A stretch of 64,000 nucleotides of DNA from Prosapia bicincta (GCA_036971475.1 JBAIZL010000004.1:72916393-72980392), one strand, 5' to 3'. Positions 35,601-49,410 are shown, counted from the stretch's first letter. Made by a program: numbers and translations. Notes: a model not told the origin generated them from the letters alone.

Positions 35601-38600
35601 TGAATGAAAGAGGAAAATGTATATTTTCCGTTTTTGTCTTCAATGTTAAGGAATATATAACGGGTTTTGAGTAATTGGCTCTATAAATCTAGTAATTATT
35701 TAATTTAGTGCTGTTTGAAGCATTCGTGTGTTTAATAGTTCAACAGAAATCCGCTTGTAGCAGCACCTGTCAGTACATCGTAACTATAATTTACTTACAC
35801 AAAAATGCCAATAACTCAAGAACAAGGCAAAATTTTGAAAAACTATTGGCACCACGTCAATATACGTTAGAAGCTGCGTCAATCTATGTATATAACTCAA
35901 AATCCGATTTTTCATTGAAATTTAGGATAATTTGAAGGGTACCCCCTTCTTATCTCGCAAAAGTCGAAAATTACTCATTTTCTCGGGCCAATTACTCAAA
36001 GGCCGTTTATGGTATTTTTAAACTTAAAACTTTGAATACAAATATAGACTTTCGTCTTTCGTTTCGTATAAGAAACATCTTGTTTGGCTGAATATTAACA
36101 GAGATATGACTGTTTTAAAAAGGGCTTGCATCGTGCAAACCTGGAAATGTAAAATCAGGCTGTATTTTTATCACTTTAAACGCGTATACTTCATAAACCG
36201 TTTAAGATATCAAATTCAAATTTTCACAAGTTGTTTCGATAATGATTTCCTATCTTCAGATGTATATAAAAATTAATTTTCTTGAAATATAGGTATTTTG
36301 AAAAAATGCATTTTTTTCTTTTTTTAACACTTTTCTATAACTATAACGATGAAAAATGACTAAGTAAACCAAATGACAAACATTTAAGACTGATATGTCT
36401 GATGTATTAAGAGTTTTACGCTTTTAAAGTGATAAATCACATCCAGACTACGTGTTAAAGCAGCAATATAAAAGGCATTTTAAAAACAATCATATATTTT
36501 AATTATTCATCACAACTAGCTTTTTTCTATACTAAATGAAAGCAAAAATTCTATATTTTTTTATTTGTAGAAATGAAAATACACAACTTATTGTTAACGT
36601 TATATTGAGTTATTTGTATTGTAAATACCGAAATTAAAATAATTTAATATATTGATTAACTGATCAAAACTCTTGAGCTTTGTAGTCCATTACTTTCGGT
36701 GAAACTTAGTTGATGAAAACTATTTAATAATAACCTTTTTCCTTAACAATGTTCAATAAAATTTGTAACATAACCTACGTGTTTAAAAACAATTGTTTTA
36801 CACTATAACTTATAGCACAAAATTAACTGAAATATGAAATCATGTGTTATCATTTAATTCATTTTGATGTGATTCATAGCGTAACTTGACGGAAAATATA
36901 CTGACGAGAAATTGTTATATCCTTCCAATAAGTTTATGTAGGCGTCGCTATAAAAGGTTTCACTTGAAAAAGCTCTTTCTTACAATATCAAAACAATATT
37001 AATTTTTTCTGTAAATTAAAACAAAATAACAGTCAAGATGTCTGCAGATATAGTTGCATAAACATATTACTTCAGGGTAGGAGGTAGGGTAGAATAAAGA
37101 AACAGGGATGATGACATCATGTGTGCAGGATCGCGTACTTAAATATAGACAGACTCTCTATCGGAGGCTTTAGGATGGGAGAAATATTTCACATGTTCTG
37201 AAAACATTTGGTTATCGACAGAGCCAATGCAAGTAACAGTTATATCAATGTTGTGTGAAATTGGCGCCTTCATTTTATGAAATCGCAATTATAGCAACAA
37301 ACCTGTAATGCTGTAAACATGAATCTAGGTGTTTGAACCCATCTTCCTAGAATAATGGTAAATACTATTGTGATCAAGTTTCGGACTTTATTTCTGCCTT
37401 TTTTCCTACTATCTTGATATATGGGCTATGTGTCATTCCCGATATCTAGAACTGTTTAAGAGTTACACGGTCTTAGGATAGGGCGATAAGAACAGTCGAA
37501 ATACATTAGCAAGCAACGACATGCAGGGTAGTTTTCAAATCGTCATTATTCTTTAAATTTTTATCACATCAAGATATTTTTATACTGAATGAAAGAGGAA
37601 AATGTATATTTTCCGTTTTTGTCTTCAATGTTAAGGAATATATAACGGGTTTTGAGTAATTGGCTCTATAAATCTAGTAATTATTTAATTTAGTGCTGTT
37701 TGAAGCATTCGTGTGTTTAATAGTTCAACAGAAATCCGCTTGTAGCAGCACCTGTCAGTACATCGTAACTATAATTTACTTACACAAAAATGCCAATAAC
37801 TCAAGAACAAGGCAAAATTTTGAAAAACTATTGGCACCACGTCAATATACGTTAGAAGCTGCGTCAATCTATGTATATAACTCAAAATCCGATTTTTCAT
37901 TGAAATTTAGGATAATTTGAAGGGTACCCCCTTCTTATCTCGCAAAAGTCGAAAATTACTCATTTTCACGGGCCAATTACTCAAAGGCCGTTTATGGTAT
38001 TTTTAAACTTAAAACTTTGAATACAAATATAGACTTTCGTCTTTCGTTTCGTATAAGAAACATCTTGTTTGGCTGAATATTAACAGAGATATGACTGTTT
38101 TAAAAAGGGCTTGCATCGTGCAAACCTGGAAATGTAAAATCAGGCTGTATTTTTATCACTTTAAACGCGTATACTTCATAAACCGTTTAAGATATCAAAT
38201 TCAAATTTTCACAAGTTGTTTCGATAATGATTTCCTATCTTCAGATGTATATAAAAATTAATTTTCTTGAAATATAGGTATTTTGAAAAAATGCATTTTT
38301 TTCTTTTTTTAACACTTTTCTATAACTATAACGATGAAAAATGACTAAGTAAACCAAATGACAAACATTTAAGACTGATATGTCTGATGTATTAAGAGTT
38401 TTACGCTTTTAAAGTGATAAATCACATCCAGACTACGTGTTAAAGCAGCAATATAAAAGGCATTTTAAAAACAATCATATATTTTAATTATTCATCACAA
38501 CTAGCTTTTTTCTATACTAAATGAAAGCAAAAATTCTATATTTTTTTATTTGTAGAAATGAAAATACACAACTTATTGTTAACGTTATATTGAGTTATTT

Positions 38601-41600
38601 GTATTGTAAATACCGAAATTAAAATAATTTAATATATTGATTAACTGATCAAAACTCTTGAGCTTTGTAGTCCATTACTTTCGGTGAAACTTAGTTGATG
38701 AAAACTATTTAATAATAACCTTTTTCCTTAACAATGTTCAATAAAATTTGTAACATAACCTACGTGTTTAAAAACAATTGTTTTACACTATAACTTATAG
38801 CACAAAATTAACTGAAATATGAAATCATGTGTTATCATTTAATTCATTTTGATGTGATTCATAGCGTAACTTGACGGAAAATATACTGACGAGAAATTGT
38901 TATATCCTTCCAATAAGTTTATGTAGGCGTCGCTATAAAAGGTTTCACTTGAAAAAGCTCTTTCTTACAATATCAAAACAATATTAATTTTTTCTGTAAA
39001 TTAAAACAAAATAACAGTCAAGATGTCTGCAGATATAGTTGCATAAACATATTACTTCAGGGTAGGAGGTAGGGTAGAATAAAGAAACAGGGATGATGAC
39101 ATCATGTGTGCAGGATCGCGTACTTAAATATAGACAGACTCTCTATCGGAGGCTTTAGGATGGGAGAAATATTTCACATGTTCTGAAAACATTTGGTTAT
39201 CGACAGAGCCAATGCAAGTAACAGTTATATCAATGTTGTGTGAAATTGGCGCCTTCATTTTATGAAATCGCAATTATAGCAACAAACCTGTAATGCTGTA
39301 AACATGAATCTAGGTGTTTGAACTCATCTTCCTAGAATAATGGTAAATACTATTGTGATCAAGTTTCGGACTTTATTTCTGCCTTTTTTCCTACTATCTT
39401 GATATATGGGCTATGTGTCATTCCCGATATCTAGAACTGTTTAAGAGTTACACGGTCTTAGGATAGGGCGATAAGAACAGTCGAATTACATTAGCAAGCA
39501 GCGACATGCAGGGTAGTTTTCAAATCGTCATTATTCTTTAAATTTTTATCACATCAAGATTTTTTTATACTGAATGAAAGAGGAAAATGTATATTTTCCG
39601 TTTTTGTCTTCAATGTTAAGGAATATATAACGGGTTTTGAGTAATTGGCTCTATAAATCTAGTAATTATTTAATTTAGTGCTGTTTGAAGCATTCGTGTG
39701 TTTAATAGTTCAACAGAAATCCGCTTGTAGCAGCACCTGTCAGTACATCGTAACTATAATTTACTTACACAAAAATGCCAATAACTCAAGAACAAGGCAA
39801 AATTTTGAAAAACTATTGGCACCACGTCAATATACGTTAGAAGCTGCGTCAATCTATGTATATAACTCAAAATCCGATTTTTCATTGAAATTTAGGATAA
39901 TTTGAAGGGTACCCCCTTCTTATCTCGCAAAAGTCGAAAATTACTCATTTTCTCGGGCCAATTACTCAAAGGCCGTTTATGGTATTTTTAAACTTAAAAC
40001 TTTGAATACAAATATAGACTTTCGTCTTTCGTTTCGTATAAGAAACATCTTGTTTGGCTGAATATTAACAGAGATATGACTGTTTTAAAAAGGGCTTGCA
40101 TCGTGCAAACCTGGAAATGTAAAATCAGGCTGTATTTTTATCACTTTAAACGCGTATACTTCATAAACCGTTTAAGATATCAAATTCAAATTTTCACAAG
40201 TTGTTTCGATAATGATTTCCTATCTTCAGATGTGTATAAAAATTAATTTTCTTGAAATATAGGTATTTTGAAAAAATGCATTTCTTTCTTTTTTTAACAC
40301 TTTTCTATAACTATAACGATGAAAAATGACTAAGTAAACCAAATGACAAACATTTGAGACTGATATGTCTGATGTATTAAGAGTTTTACGCTTTTAAAGT
40401 GATAAATCACATCCAGACTACGTGTTAAAGCAGCAATATAAAAGGCATTTTAAAAACAATCATATATTTTAATTATTCATCACAACTAGCTTTTTTCTAT
40501 ACTAAATGAAAGCAAAAATTCTATATTTTTTTATTTGTAGAAATGAAAATACATAACTTATTGTTAACGTTATATTGAGTTATTTGTATTGTATATACCG
40601 AAATTAAAATAATTTAATATATTGATTAACTGATCAAAACTCTTGAGCTTTGTAGTCCATTACTTTCGGTGAAACTTAGTTGATGAAAACTATTTAATAA
40701 TAACCTTTTTCCTTAACAATGTTCAATAAAATTTGTAACATAACCTACGTGTTTAAAAACAATTGTTTTACACTATAACTTATAGCACAAAATTAACTGA
40801 AATATGAAATCATGTGTTATCATTTAATTCATTTTGATGTGATTCATAGCGTAACTTGACGGAAAATATACTGACGAGAAATTGTTATATCCTTCCAATA
40901 AGTTTATGTAGGCGTCGCTATAAAAGGTTTCACTTGAAAAAGCTCTTTCTTACAATATCAAAACAATATTAATTTTTTCTGTAAATTAAAACAAAATAAC
41001 AGTCAAGATGTCTGCAGATATAGTTGCATAAACATATTACTTCAGGGTAGGAGGTAGGGTAGAATAAAGAAACAGGGATGATGACATCATGTGTGCAGGA
41101 TCGCGTACTTAAATATAGACAGACTCTCTATCGGAGGCTTTAGGATGGGAGAAATATTTCACATGTTCTGAAAACATTTGGTTATCGACAGAGCCAATGC
41201 AAGTAACAGTTATATCAATGTTGTGTGAAATTGGCGCCTTCATTTTATGAAATCGCAATTATAGCAACAAACCTGTAATGCTGTAAACATGAATCTAGGT
41301 GTTTGAACTCATCTTCCTAGAATAATGGTAAATACTATTGTGATCAAGTTTCGGACTTTATTTCTGCCTTTTTTCCTACTATCTTGATATATGGGCTATG
41401 TGTCATTCCCGATATCTAGAACTGTTTAAGAGTTACACGGTCTTAGGATAGGGCGATAAGAACAGTCGAAATACATTAGCAAGCAACGACATGCAGGGTA
41501 GTTTTCAAATCGTCATTATTCTTTAAATTTTTATCACATCAAGATTTTTTTATACTGAATGAAAGAGGAAAATGTATATTTTCCGTTTTTGTCTTCAATG

Positions 41601-44045
41601 TTAAGGAATATATAACGGGTTTTGAGTAATTGGCTCTATAAATCTAGTAATTATTTAATTTAGTGCTGTTTGAAGCATTCGTGTGTTTAATAGTTCAACA
41701 GAAATCCGCTTGTAGCAGCACCTGTCAGTACATCGTAACTATAATTTACTTACACAAAAATGCCAATAACTCAAGAACAAGGCAAAATTTTGAAAAACTA
41801 TTGGCACCACGTCAATATACGTTAGAAGCTGCGTCAATCTATGTATATAACTCAAAATCCGATTTTTCATTGAAATTTAGGATAATTTGAAGGGTACCCC
41901 CTTCTTATCTCGCAAAAGTCGAAAATTACTCATTTTCTCGGGCCAATTACTCAAAGGCCGTTTATGGTATTTTTAAACTTAAAACTTTGAATACAAATAT
42001 AGACTTTCGTCTTTCGTTTCGTATAAGAAACATCTTGTTTGGCTGAATATTAACAGAGATATGACTGTTTTAAAAAGGGCTTGCATCGTGCAAACCTGGA
42101 AATGTAAAATCAGGCTGTATTTTTATCACTTTAAACGCGTATACTTCATAAACCGTTTAAGATATCAAATTCAAATTTTCACAAGTTGTTTCGATAATGA
42201 TTTCCTATCTTCAGATGTATATAAAAATTAATTTTCTTGAAATATAGGTATTTTGAAAAAATGCATTTTTTTCTTTTTTTAACACTTTTCTATAACTATA
42301 ACGATGAAAAATGACTAAGTAAACCAAATGACAAACATTTAAGACTGATATGTCTGATGTATTAAGAGTTTTACGCTTTTAAAGTGATAAATCACATCCA
42401 GACTACGTGTTAAAGCAGCAATATAAAAGGCATTTTAAAAACAATCATATATTTTAATTATTCATCACAACTAGCTTTTTTCTATACTAAATGAAAGCAA
42501 AAATTCTATATTTTTTTATTTGTAGAAATGAAAATACACAACTTATTGTTAACGTTATATTGAGTTATTTGTATTGTAAATACCGAAATTAAAATAATTT
42601 AATATATTGATTAACTGATCAAAACTCTTGAGCTTTGTAGTCCATTACTTTCGGTGAAACTTAGTTGATGAAAACTATTTAATAATAACCTTTTTCCTTA
42701 ACAATGTTCAATAAAATTTGTAACATAACCTACGTGTTTAAAAACAATTGTTTTACACTATAACTTATAGCACAAAATTAACTGAAATATGAAATCATGT
42801 GTTATCATTTAATTCATTTTGATGTGATTCATAGCGTAACTTGACGGAAAATATACTGACGAGAAATTGTTATATCCTTCCAATAAGTTTATGTAGGCGT
42901 CGCTATAAAAGGTTTCACTTGAAAAAGCTCTTTCTTACAATATCAAAACAATATTAATTTTTTCTGTAAATTAAAACAAAATAACAGTCAAGATGTCTGC
43001 AGATATAGTTGCATAAACATATTACTTCAGGGTAGGAGGTAGGGTAGAATAAAGAAACAGGGATGATGACATCATGTGTGCAGGATCGCGTACTTAAATA
43101 TAGACAGACTCTCTATCGGAGGCTTTAGGATGGGAGAAATATTTCACATGTTCTGAAAACATTTGGTTATCGACAGAGCCAATGCAAGTAACAGTTATAT
43201 CAATGTTGTGTGAAATTGGCGCCTTCATTTTATGAAATCGCAATTATAGCAACAAACCTGTAATGCTGTAAACATGAATCTAGGTGTTTGAACTCATCTT
43301 CCTAGAATAATGGTAAATACTATTGTGATCAAGTTTCGGACTTTATTTCTGCCTTTTTTCCTACTATCTTGATATATGGGCTATGTGTCATTCCCGATAT
43401 CTAGAACTGTTTAAGAGTTACACGGTTTTAGGATAGGGCGATAAGAACAGTCGAATTACATTAGCAAGCAACGACATGCAGGGTAGTTTTCAAATCGTCA
43501 TTATTCTTTAAATTTTTATCACATCAAGATTTTTTTATACTGAATGAAAGAGGAAAATGTATATTTTCCGTTTTTGTCTTCAATGTTAAGGAATATATAA
43601 CGGGTTTTGAGTAATTGGCTCTATAAATCTAGTAATTATTTAATTTAGTGCTGTTTGAAGCATTCGTGTGTTTAATAGTTCAACAGAAATCCGCTTGTAG
43701 CAGCACCTGTCAGTACATCGTAACTATAATTTACTTACACAAAAATGCCAATAACTCAAGAACAAGGCAAAATTTTGAAAAACTATTGGCACCACGTCAA
43801 TATACGTTAGAAGCTGCTTCAATCTATGTATATAACTCAAAATCCGATTTTTCATTGAAATTTAGGATAATTTGAAGGGTTACCCCTTCTTATCTCGCAA
43901 AAGTCGAAAATTACTCGTTTTCTCGGGCCAATTACTCAAAGGCCGTTGATGGTATTTTTAAACTTAAAACTTTGAATACAAATATAGACTTTCGTCTTTC
44001 GTTTCGTATAACAAACATCTTGTGTGGCTGAATATTAACAGAGAT
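26654..44045. repeat. Tandem satellite, unit about 1985 bp, about 8.8 copies
   Basis: Copies start at about 26654, 28641, 30626, 32611, 34596, 36581, 38566, 40551 and 42536. The last is cut at cagagat (44045). Spacing is 1985 bp, except that the first two starts lie about 1987 apart because of small indels, including a 3-bp insertion in the first unit. Units are almost identical, and edge units diverge most. A variant block after gaagggt splits the array: units 1-4 have tacccctacctatc, units 5-8 have acccccttcttatc, and unit 9 is mixed (taccccttcttatc). A 75-codon frame recurs in each unit but no domain is visible. Each unit also holds a block of about 40 bp shared with the PLE terminal repeats. 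Confidence 0.97.
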
Positions 44046-46362
44046 TATATTCCAGGATGGAAGATAACAAAATTATAGGTTCTGTTTGTAATGCTGAAGT
44101 TAATTCTTTATGTATCTAATCACACTTTATTTCTATTACATCCTTTTCTCTTATAAATTATAAAGCATATGTAAATACATATTATAAATATTACATATTA
44201 CAGATATAAAATTAAGAGTAAAACCAATTCAAAATAGAAATAGAACAGTATGTGACTTTAAAATAAACAAGTAATGTAAAAAAATTGTTTAAAGTAAATT
44301 ACCAGTGAGGTTAACAAAAAATATTTTATTTTAGTTACCCTAGAGCTCTATTTATGATATTGTGTAGTAACCATGGCAACAGTTTAAGGTTGTGCAATGG
44401 AGGTTTCGACGATAACCAGATGAAGGGAAACAAATTCATATACATCTTTAAGAAATATATTTCTAGGTATTAGAAAATTGGCAAAGTGCCAAGGCACGCT
44501 AGACTTCAAATATGAAGAGTCTCAGTTCAAATCCAGATGGACCCCACGAATTTTACAATTTAATTATTGGATAAATATTGGAGAAAACTGTGTTCACATC
44601 AATTGTCATTTACTATAGATTTAAAAAAATTTATTTGAATTTGATTGGATGAATAAAAACGTATTTTATTAAATATTGAAATTTTGTATAATATACATAT
44701 CAAGAGAGTGTGATCTAATAAAAGGAATTTTAAAAAAGTCACATGTTATCATGTATTTTATCAAGTTATATTCTATTCTATAATAGCATCAGTTTGATCT
44801 ATATATGAAATCAACATAACTCTAAACCCAAAGTTGTCAGATACAAATATTTTAGTATTTATTATTGACCAAAAACCTAGATGTAATATTATATAGTCTC
44901 ATCTATAATGTACAGCAAGATGTACAAGCTATGTAAGTTTCTAGCCATTGCTGTGTTTCCTTACCCTAACCAGTGAAGAACTCACATCTATTAATGCTAG
45001 TAAGTACCATTACTAGATCTTTTTCTTGTTTCATAGCTTTGGCATCAGTGCTGTTATTTAGAGAATTGTATACTCTTACCTGAATTACCTTCAGGATATT
45101 AATCAAGAAAGTCTTCTATTTGTTCATTTAAATCTTTGAGTGCCCAATCCCTTTCATTTACACTTTCGATTTCATTCAATCACCCGTGCAACTGTTCATC
45201 CTTAAACTTCCCAAAGTTGAGCATAAATATTTACAAATGAGTATGCATGACAAATATGTCAAGAGAATTGAAAGCTTCTAAGACAAAGAGAAAGTACTGA
45301 CATGCTCAAAAAAATGTGTTTAAAAAATTATTCATACATGATCTATGTATGAAAAAATAAATGCATGGGATTGATGTTAAATCTTACATAAAAAATAAAC
45401 TTATGAGGTAACAAATTACCCCACAGTATTACTGTAAAATGTGTAATTCAAAACTGTACACCACACCAAAAAATTGTCTATTTCAAAATTTGATAATAAT
45501 AATAAATAATAATATATCTGTAATAATTATATTATAATTCATACTACACAAATCGGTCTATTTATTAATTTTTTAAATACAAAATACATTTTTGTTAAAA
45601 TAGCTATCAATTTCAATTGCATTCCTGGATTTTGCTGTCCATGATGATTAGCAAAACCATTACCTTTAAACTTTTATAAATTACTTACAAACCTATATTC
45701 AAGTGAATTTATGAAAACTTATTGAGACATAATATTTTTTATCTCATTAAGAGATCTTAATCAGTTTTTAGCATGGATTCTGTTAAACTAGGCATCAGTG
45801 GTTTTGTTGTTGTGAAAATGTTATGGCCTAAATTTATAATTTAATTACTATTAACCCTCAGTGTGCTGCACGTGAAACAGACTAGCGTTTAATTAGTGTA
45901 TACAAATAAATTTTCTATTGCCTTATAAGTCTATTTCAATTAAAAATTTTTACAATGTATATAAAGATAAAAAAAATAAAACAATGAGTATTCCACAGGA
46001 GAGTGTGAGTCATAGATCGTGTGCAATAGGTTATGTACAGTGGTTTGGCAGAAAATCAAGCATTACAGATTTCAAGAACTGAACAAAAAAAGTTGATTTA
46101 TGTAAAAAAAAATTACTTTAGTTTCCAAGTTAGTAAAAACACTGTTTTTAATTCCAAAAATAAAAATTTGGCACTGTTTTAACATTTTAGTTGGTTTGAA
46201 TTTTATCTAAGATTTCTATGTGAAAAAAACGTTATATTTAATAAATACAAGTTATAAGTTTTTAATGAAACATTCAAGTCTTTTTGCCCTGTTTACTATA
46301 ACTCACTTTTGAAGCATTAGAGTACTTATCTAAAGTAACGTGGTTTGTAATTACAACCTTTA
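44046..46362. other. AT-rich DNA with a possible SINE head and no clear gene
   Basis: Apart from the tRNA-like segment at 44470, I see only a decayed-looking minus-strand run near 45100-45220 (KFKDEQLHG, then LNEIESVNERDWALKDLNEQ) with a stop between. It matches nothing I know. Confidence 0.35.
44470..44565 (+). repeat. tRNA-derived SINE head (candidate)
   Basis: The segment has an A-box-like ttggcaaagtgccaaggcac and, about 34 bases on, a B-box-like cagttcaaatcc. Spacing and order match the pol III promoter of tRNA-derived SINEs. It does not fold as a complete tRNA cloverleaf in my reading, so a functional tRNA gene is unlikely. Confidence 0.5.
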
Positions 46363-46456
46363 TAACACACACGCGCACTCACTCACGCAAGCACGCACCC
46401 ACCCACACACACACACACACGCACGCACGCGCGCACACACACACACACATATATAT
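46363..46456. repeat. (CA/CG)n alternating purine-pyrimidine tract
   Basis: A run of CA, CG and CT dinucleotides (for example gcacgcacgcgcgcacacac) ends in a short TA run. It lies directly left of the deleted mariner-type element. Such tracts can adopt Z-DNA. Confidence 0.9.
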
Positions 46457-46493
46457 AAATTGACAATAACCTACATAACATAAACCATATCGG

Positions 46494-47077
46494 CCAAAAT
46501 AAACAGTTCTGAAACAGTTGTAAGATTTTATTTTATTTTAATTATCATACAAATGAAAAGAAGCTAAAACTGTTCGATTCGGGTATAAACATGTTCTATT
46601 TGAACTCCATTCAATTTGAGGCAATACTTATATCATTCTTGAAGGTTTTTCATGAGGTTAATCGTTCGTTGTCAAGAGGTGTTTTATGCTCGCTATACAC
46701 AGGGTTATCTTTCTGTAGTTAGATGGTGGTTGGTGAGTTACACGTAAAATCTTCTCCTTCATCATTCCCCAGAGGTAGGCATCAGGTGGTGTAAGATTTT
46801 GGGAATGGGCTAGGTAAAGAAAGTTGGTTCTAAGGGAGATGATATGGTTGCCAAAAGTTTCTTGAAGGAAAGCAATGTTGTCTAAGTCAGTGTGGCTGGT
46901 TGGGCGATCTTGCTGTAACCATTGTGAATGAAAATAATGCTCTGCTATAAAAGTTTTTCCTGCAGTAGTTAGTACCATGTCAACAGACAGTAACTTAAAA
47001 AAGTAGATAGCTGCAACATCAAAAATCAGTACAGCTGATCGAGAAGGTTAATTCAGTTTCAATACTGTTTATTTTGG
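46494..47077 (-). mobile_element. Internally deleted mariner-type element, 584 bp
   Basis: The ends are inverted repeats: the left begins CCAAAATAAACAGTTCTGAA and the right, reversed, begins CCAAAATAAACAGTATTGAA. Inside is only the 3' half of a transposase on the minus strand. The element looks like a deletion derivative that kept its ends and the catalytic C-terminus. Confidence 0.75.
46560..46978 (-). pseudogene. Mariner-like DDE_3 transposase C-terminal part
   Basis: The minus-strand frame from 46978 to 46658 reads QWLQQDRPTSHT, IAFLQETFGNHIISL and LTPPDAYLWGMMKEKI, the standard DDE_3 end (family usual WFQQDGATAHTA ... RSPDLTPPDFFLWGYLKxxV). The first aspartate (D in QQD) and the following PPD are visible. 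GATAH has become RPTSH. A shifted frame continues as YKYCLKLNGVQIEHV, the usual last helix. The N-terminal DNA-binding part is absent. Confidence 0.8.
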
Positions 47078-47289
47078 CACATACTGTATATTGAGAAATA
47101 TAACTTACATATTTATACCATTAAGAAATGTTTAAATGCATAAACATGTTTCATAACTTCAAAAATTTGAACCTTACTTCTAAAGAGTATTCCTTAATTT
47201 ATGTAACTTCTTTTTGGAAAAAAAAATTTCTGAAATAAAATTTTCATTACTACTTTTGGTATCACTAGGCAAAAACCACTGCTTACTGT

Positions 47290-47412
47290 CATACCTTGTC
47301 CATGTCTCACAGCATTGAACAATACACTGACCTAGTGTGAAACATGACTGCTGGAAAATATCAGCGAGTAGTGGTTTTTTGGCAAGTGATACCAATAGTA
47401 GTAGTTTTTAAA
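47290..47412 (+). repeat. Dispersed repeat family R, copy 1
   Basis: The order cagcattgaacaatacactg, acctagtgtgaaac, gactgctggaaaatatcag and gtagtggttttttggcaagt is shared with 53783, 61372 and 61505. It contains two small palindromes: cattgaacaatg (mutated here) and cactgacctagtg. Confidence 0.75.
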
Positions 47413-48285
47413 AAACCTCAAAATATACAACTAAAAAACTGCAAGTTTTTAAATTTTCACCTATTTTCTGCTCACAAAGATATATAAAAAAATGTTATTT
47501 TTTATTTAGGTTATTCCCACAGCTATTCATATCTATTGTAATTACAAAAAAAGCAATGAAAATGATTTTTAAAATAAAAGCCTTACATGAATATTAATCA
47601 ATTTATGTCTCATTCATTATATTTTACTCTTAAAGTCACACAGTTGTGATAGCCTTCTTCAATATTTGAATAATATTAGGTTTAGTTTAAAATTTTTTCT
47701 AATTTCTATTTATTTTTAGATTAAAATCAGCCTAAATCCATTTACTTTTGTTTCTCTACCTAAGTTATATAACCTGAAAGTTTGTTTGTTTACTGTCTTA
47801 GTTCATTTGAAATAATTCCCGACTTATTCTTGTATGTCCTTAAACAACTTGTAATGAATGAACAAATTATCTCAATATGTAGTATTCAAAATCTTACTGA
47901 ATGTGTAAAACCTTCTATATTAAACTAAACAAATTCATTTACGTTTGTATTTTCAATCAAAAATTTCTACAAGAGCTCTCTCTTAAAAATAACTCAAAAA
48001 CTCTTCATTTTATTTTTCATCATTTATACTTTATTTTAAACGGGAACACCACTTATTTATGTCTTGACTTTTTCAAAAATTATTTAATGCAAGTTCATTT
48101 TCTTGTTTTGAAAGACCTTTACTCTTTTATCGCATCATCTTTTAAATATTTGAACCCTTTCTAAAATTTTGTAATATATCAAACTATCCACATTTAATTT
48201 TAATATGCCTGTCCCTTAAACTTCACTATATTTCTAAACAATTGTTTATGGTATACAATAATCAAGAGCACCGTGGTACAATATA
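47413..48285. other. AT-rich DNA, nothing recognised
   Basis: An 87-codon frame at 47901-48164 has an extreme AT-driven composition and no recognisable motif, so I do not call it. Confidence 0.4.
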
Positions 48286-48499
48286 TTACAATGAAAATAT
48301 TGGAAATAATCCCAATAACAAATAAAACAAGTTACTTAAGATTAAACCTTTATGTACATTTCAATAACTTTAGTTTGTAACTTCCCTCTGTTGATGATGT
48401 CATGGTCATTGAAATGTACATAAGGATTTAATCTTAAGTAACTTGTTTTATTTGATTATTTTTGTGAAATCAGGGTTCTTTCCAATATTTTCATTGTAA
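48286..48499. repeat. Inverted repeat, arms of about 85-90 bp
   Basis: The arms (ttacaatgaaaatattgg outward, acaagttacttaagattaaa inward) are reverse complements with a few differences around a loop of about 40 bp. Near the loop the right side carries gttgatgatgtcatggtcat followed by tgaaatgtacat, with GAAA next to a self-complementary AUGUACAU. This is a loose echo of the hammerhead layout, but the first core is not intact. Confidence 0.8.
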
Positions 48500-49148
48500 T
48501 TCGTTTACGGTTTTAAAACTTCACACATCTGTCATCTTTGTTCCATATAATACAGAGATAAAGTGTTAGGTTTAATATATTTTAAATTTTATCTAATGTT
48601 CAGTAAAACCATTGTGAAAACAACAACAATTTAATATTAAGAATCTATTCAAAAAGAATTAAATGTTTTCAACAACTTAACCCCAACAGAATTTAATTTA
48701 TTATTTTCATTTGTGTGAAATCTAGAGTGCTAGATTTCTTCTAATTAGATTTTCATCTTATTTCACTCCATGCTGATTCCATTTCTGTCCATCACATGAT
48801 GCGATGGACTACATTTCTTGTAGGTTGAAGGTCGAGTTCACTTGATTTTTATATATTTAAAATAATAAGGTTCTAAATTTTGATAATTATTTAATTTATG
48901 TTCTTTGATTTTCCAAGTTTAACTTTTCATAACTTTTATTGTTAATTTTAAAATGAATTAATTGCCAAACTTTCCATTTTCACTTTAGAACCTTTCATTT
49001 ACTCATTATATACTCCTATGAAAGTTAACTTGCATAAATACTAAGTAAGATTCTTGTTTAAGTAGTGAAAGTGACAAGTGAATACTAGAAAATAGTGTTG
49101 CAAAGTTAATATATATATATATAATTAATAAATTACAAGAATACTTTT
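48500..49148. other. AT-rich spacer
   Basis: No gene was seen. A possible SINE-like run near 48800-48840 was considered and rejected. A short TA run lies near 49110. Confidence 0.35.
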
Positions 49149-49332
49149 AATGAAAATATTTATTCAAAGCTTTTTGCCGATAAAATAGTACCAGCATCTT
49201 CAGGAAAATAATTATCTAATAAAATATTTTTACAAAATTCCGGAATTTTGTAAAAATATTTTATTAGATAATTATTTTCCTGAAGATGCTGGTACTATTT
49301 TATCAGCGAACAGCTTTGAATAAATATATTCA
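49149..49332. repeat. Palindrome of two head-to-head hammerhead motifs
   Basis: Two arms of about 92 bp meet at aaaattccggaatttt with no spacer. The minus strand of the left arm (49210-49161) and the plus strand of the right arm (49273-49323) each carry CUGAAGA, stem II UGCUGG pairing with a CAGC- or CGGCA-type strand, and AGCUUUGAAUA. The second core is damaged in both: the left has AAAA in place of GAAA, the right has GAAC. Both are therefore degenerate members of the AAGCUU hammerhead family. An element tail with ttacaagaaaacatat and a TA run follows on the right, as at 17 and 18.8 kb. Confidence 0.65.
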
Positions 49333-49410
49333 TTAAAAGTATTCTTGTTTTTGAAATATTTTTAATTTATTAACTATATTACAAGAAAACATATCACCAT
49401 ATTTAATATA

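Noticed and set aside
48390..48430. Hammerhead in the 48.3-48.5 kb inverted repeat
   Set aside because: GUUGAUGA...GAAAUGUACAU is suggestive, but the first core has an insertion or substitution and stem II pairs poorly.
48775..48845. Possible second SINE head (gatgcgatggactaca, ggtcgagttcac)
   Set aside because: Only one box is convincing and no fold or repeat copy supports it.
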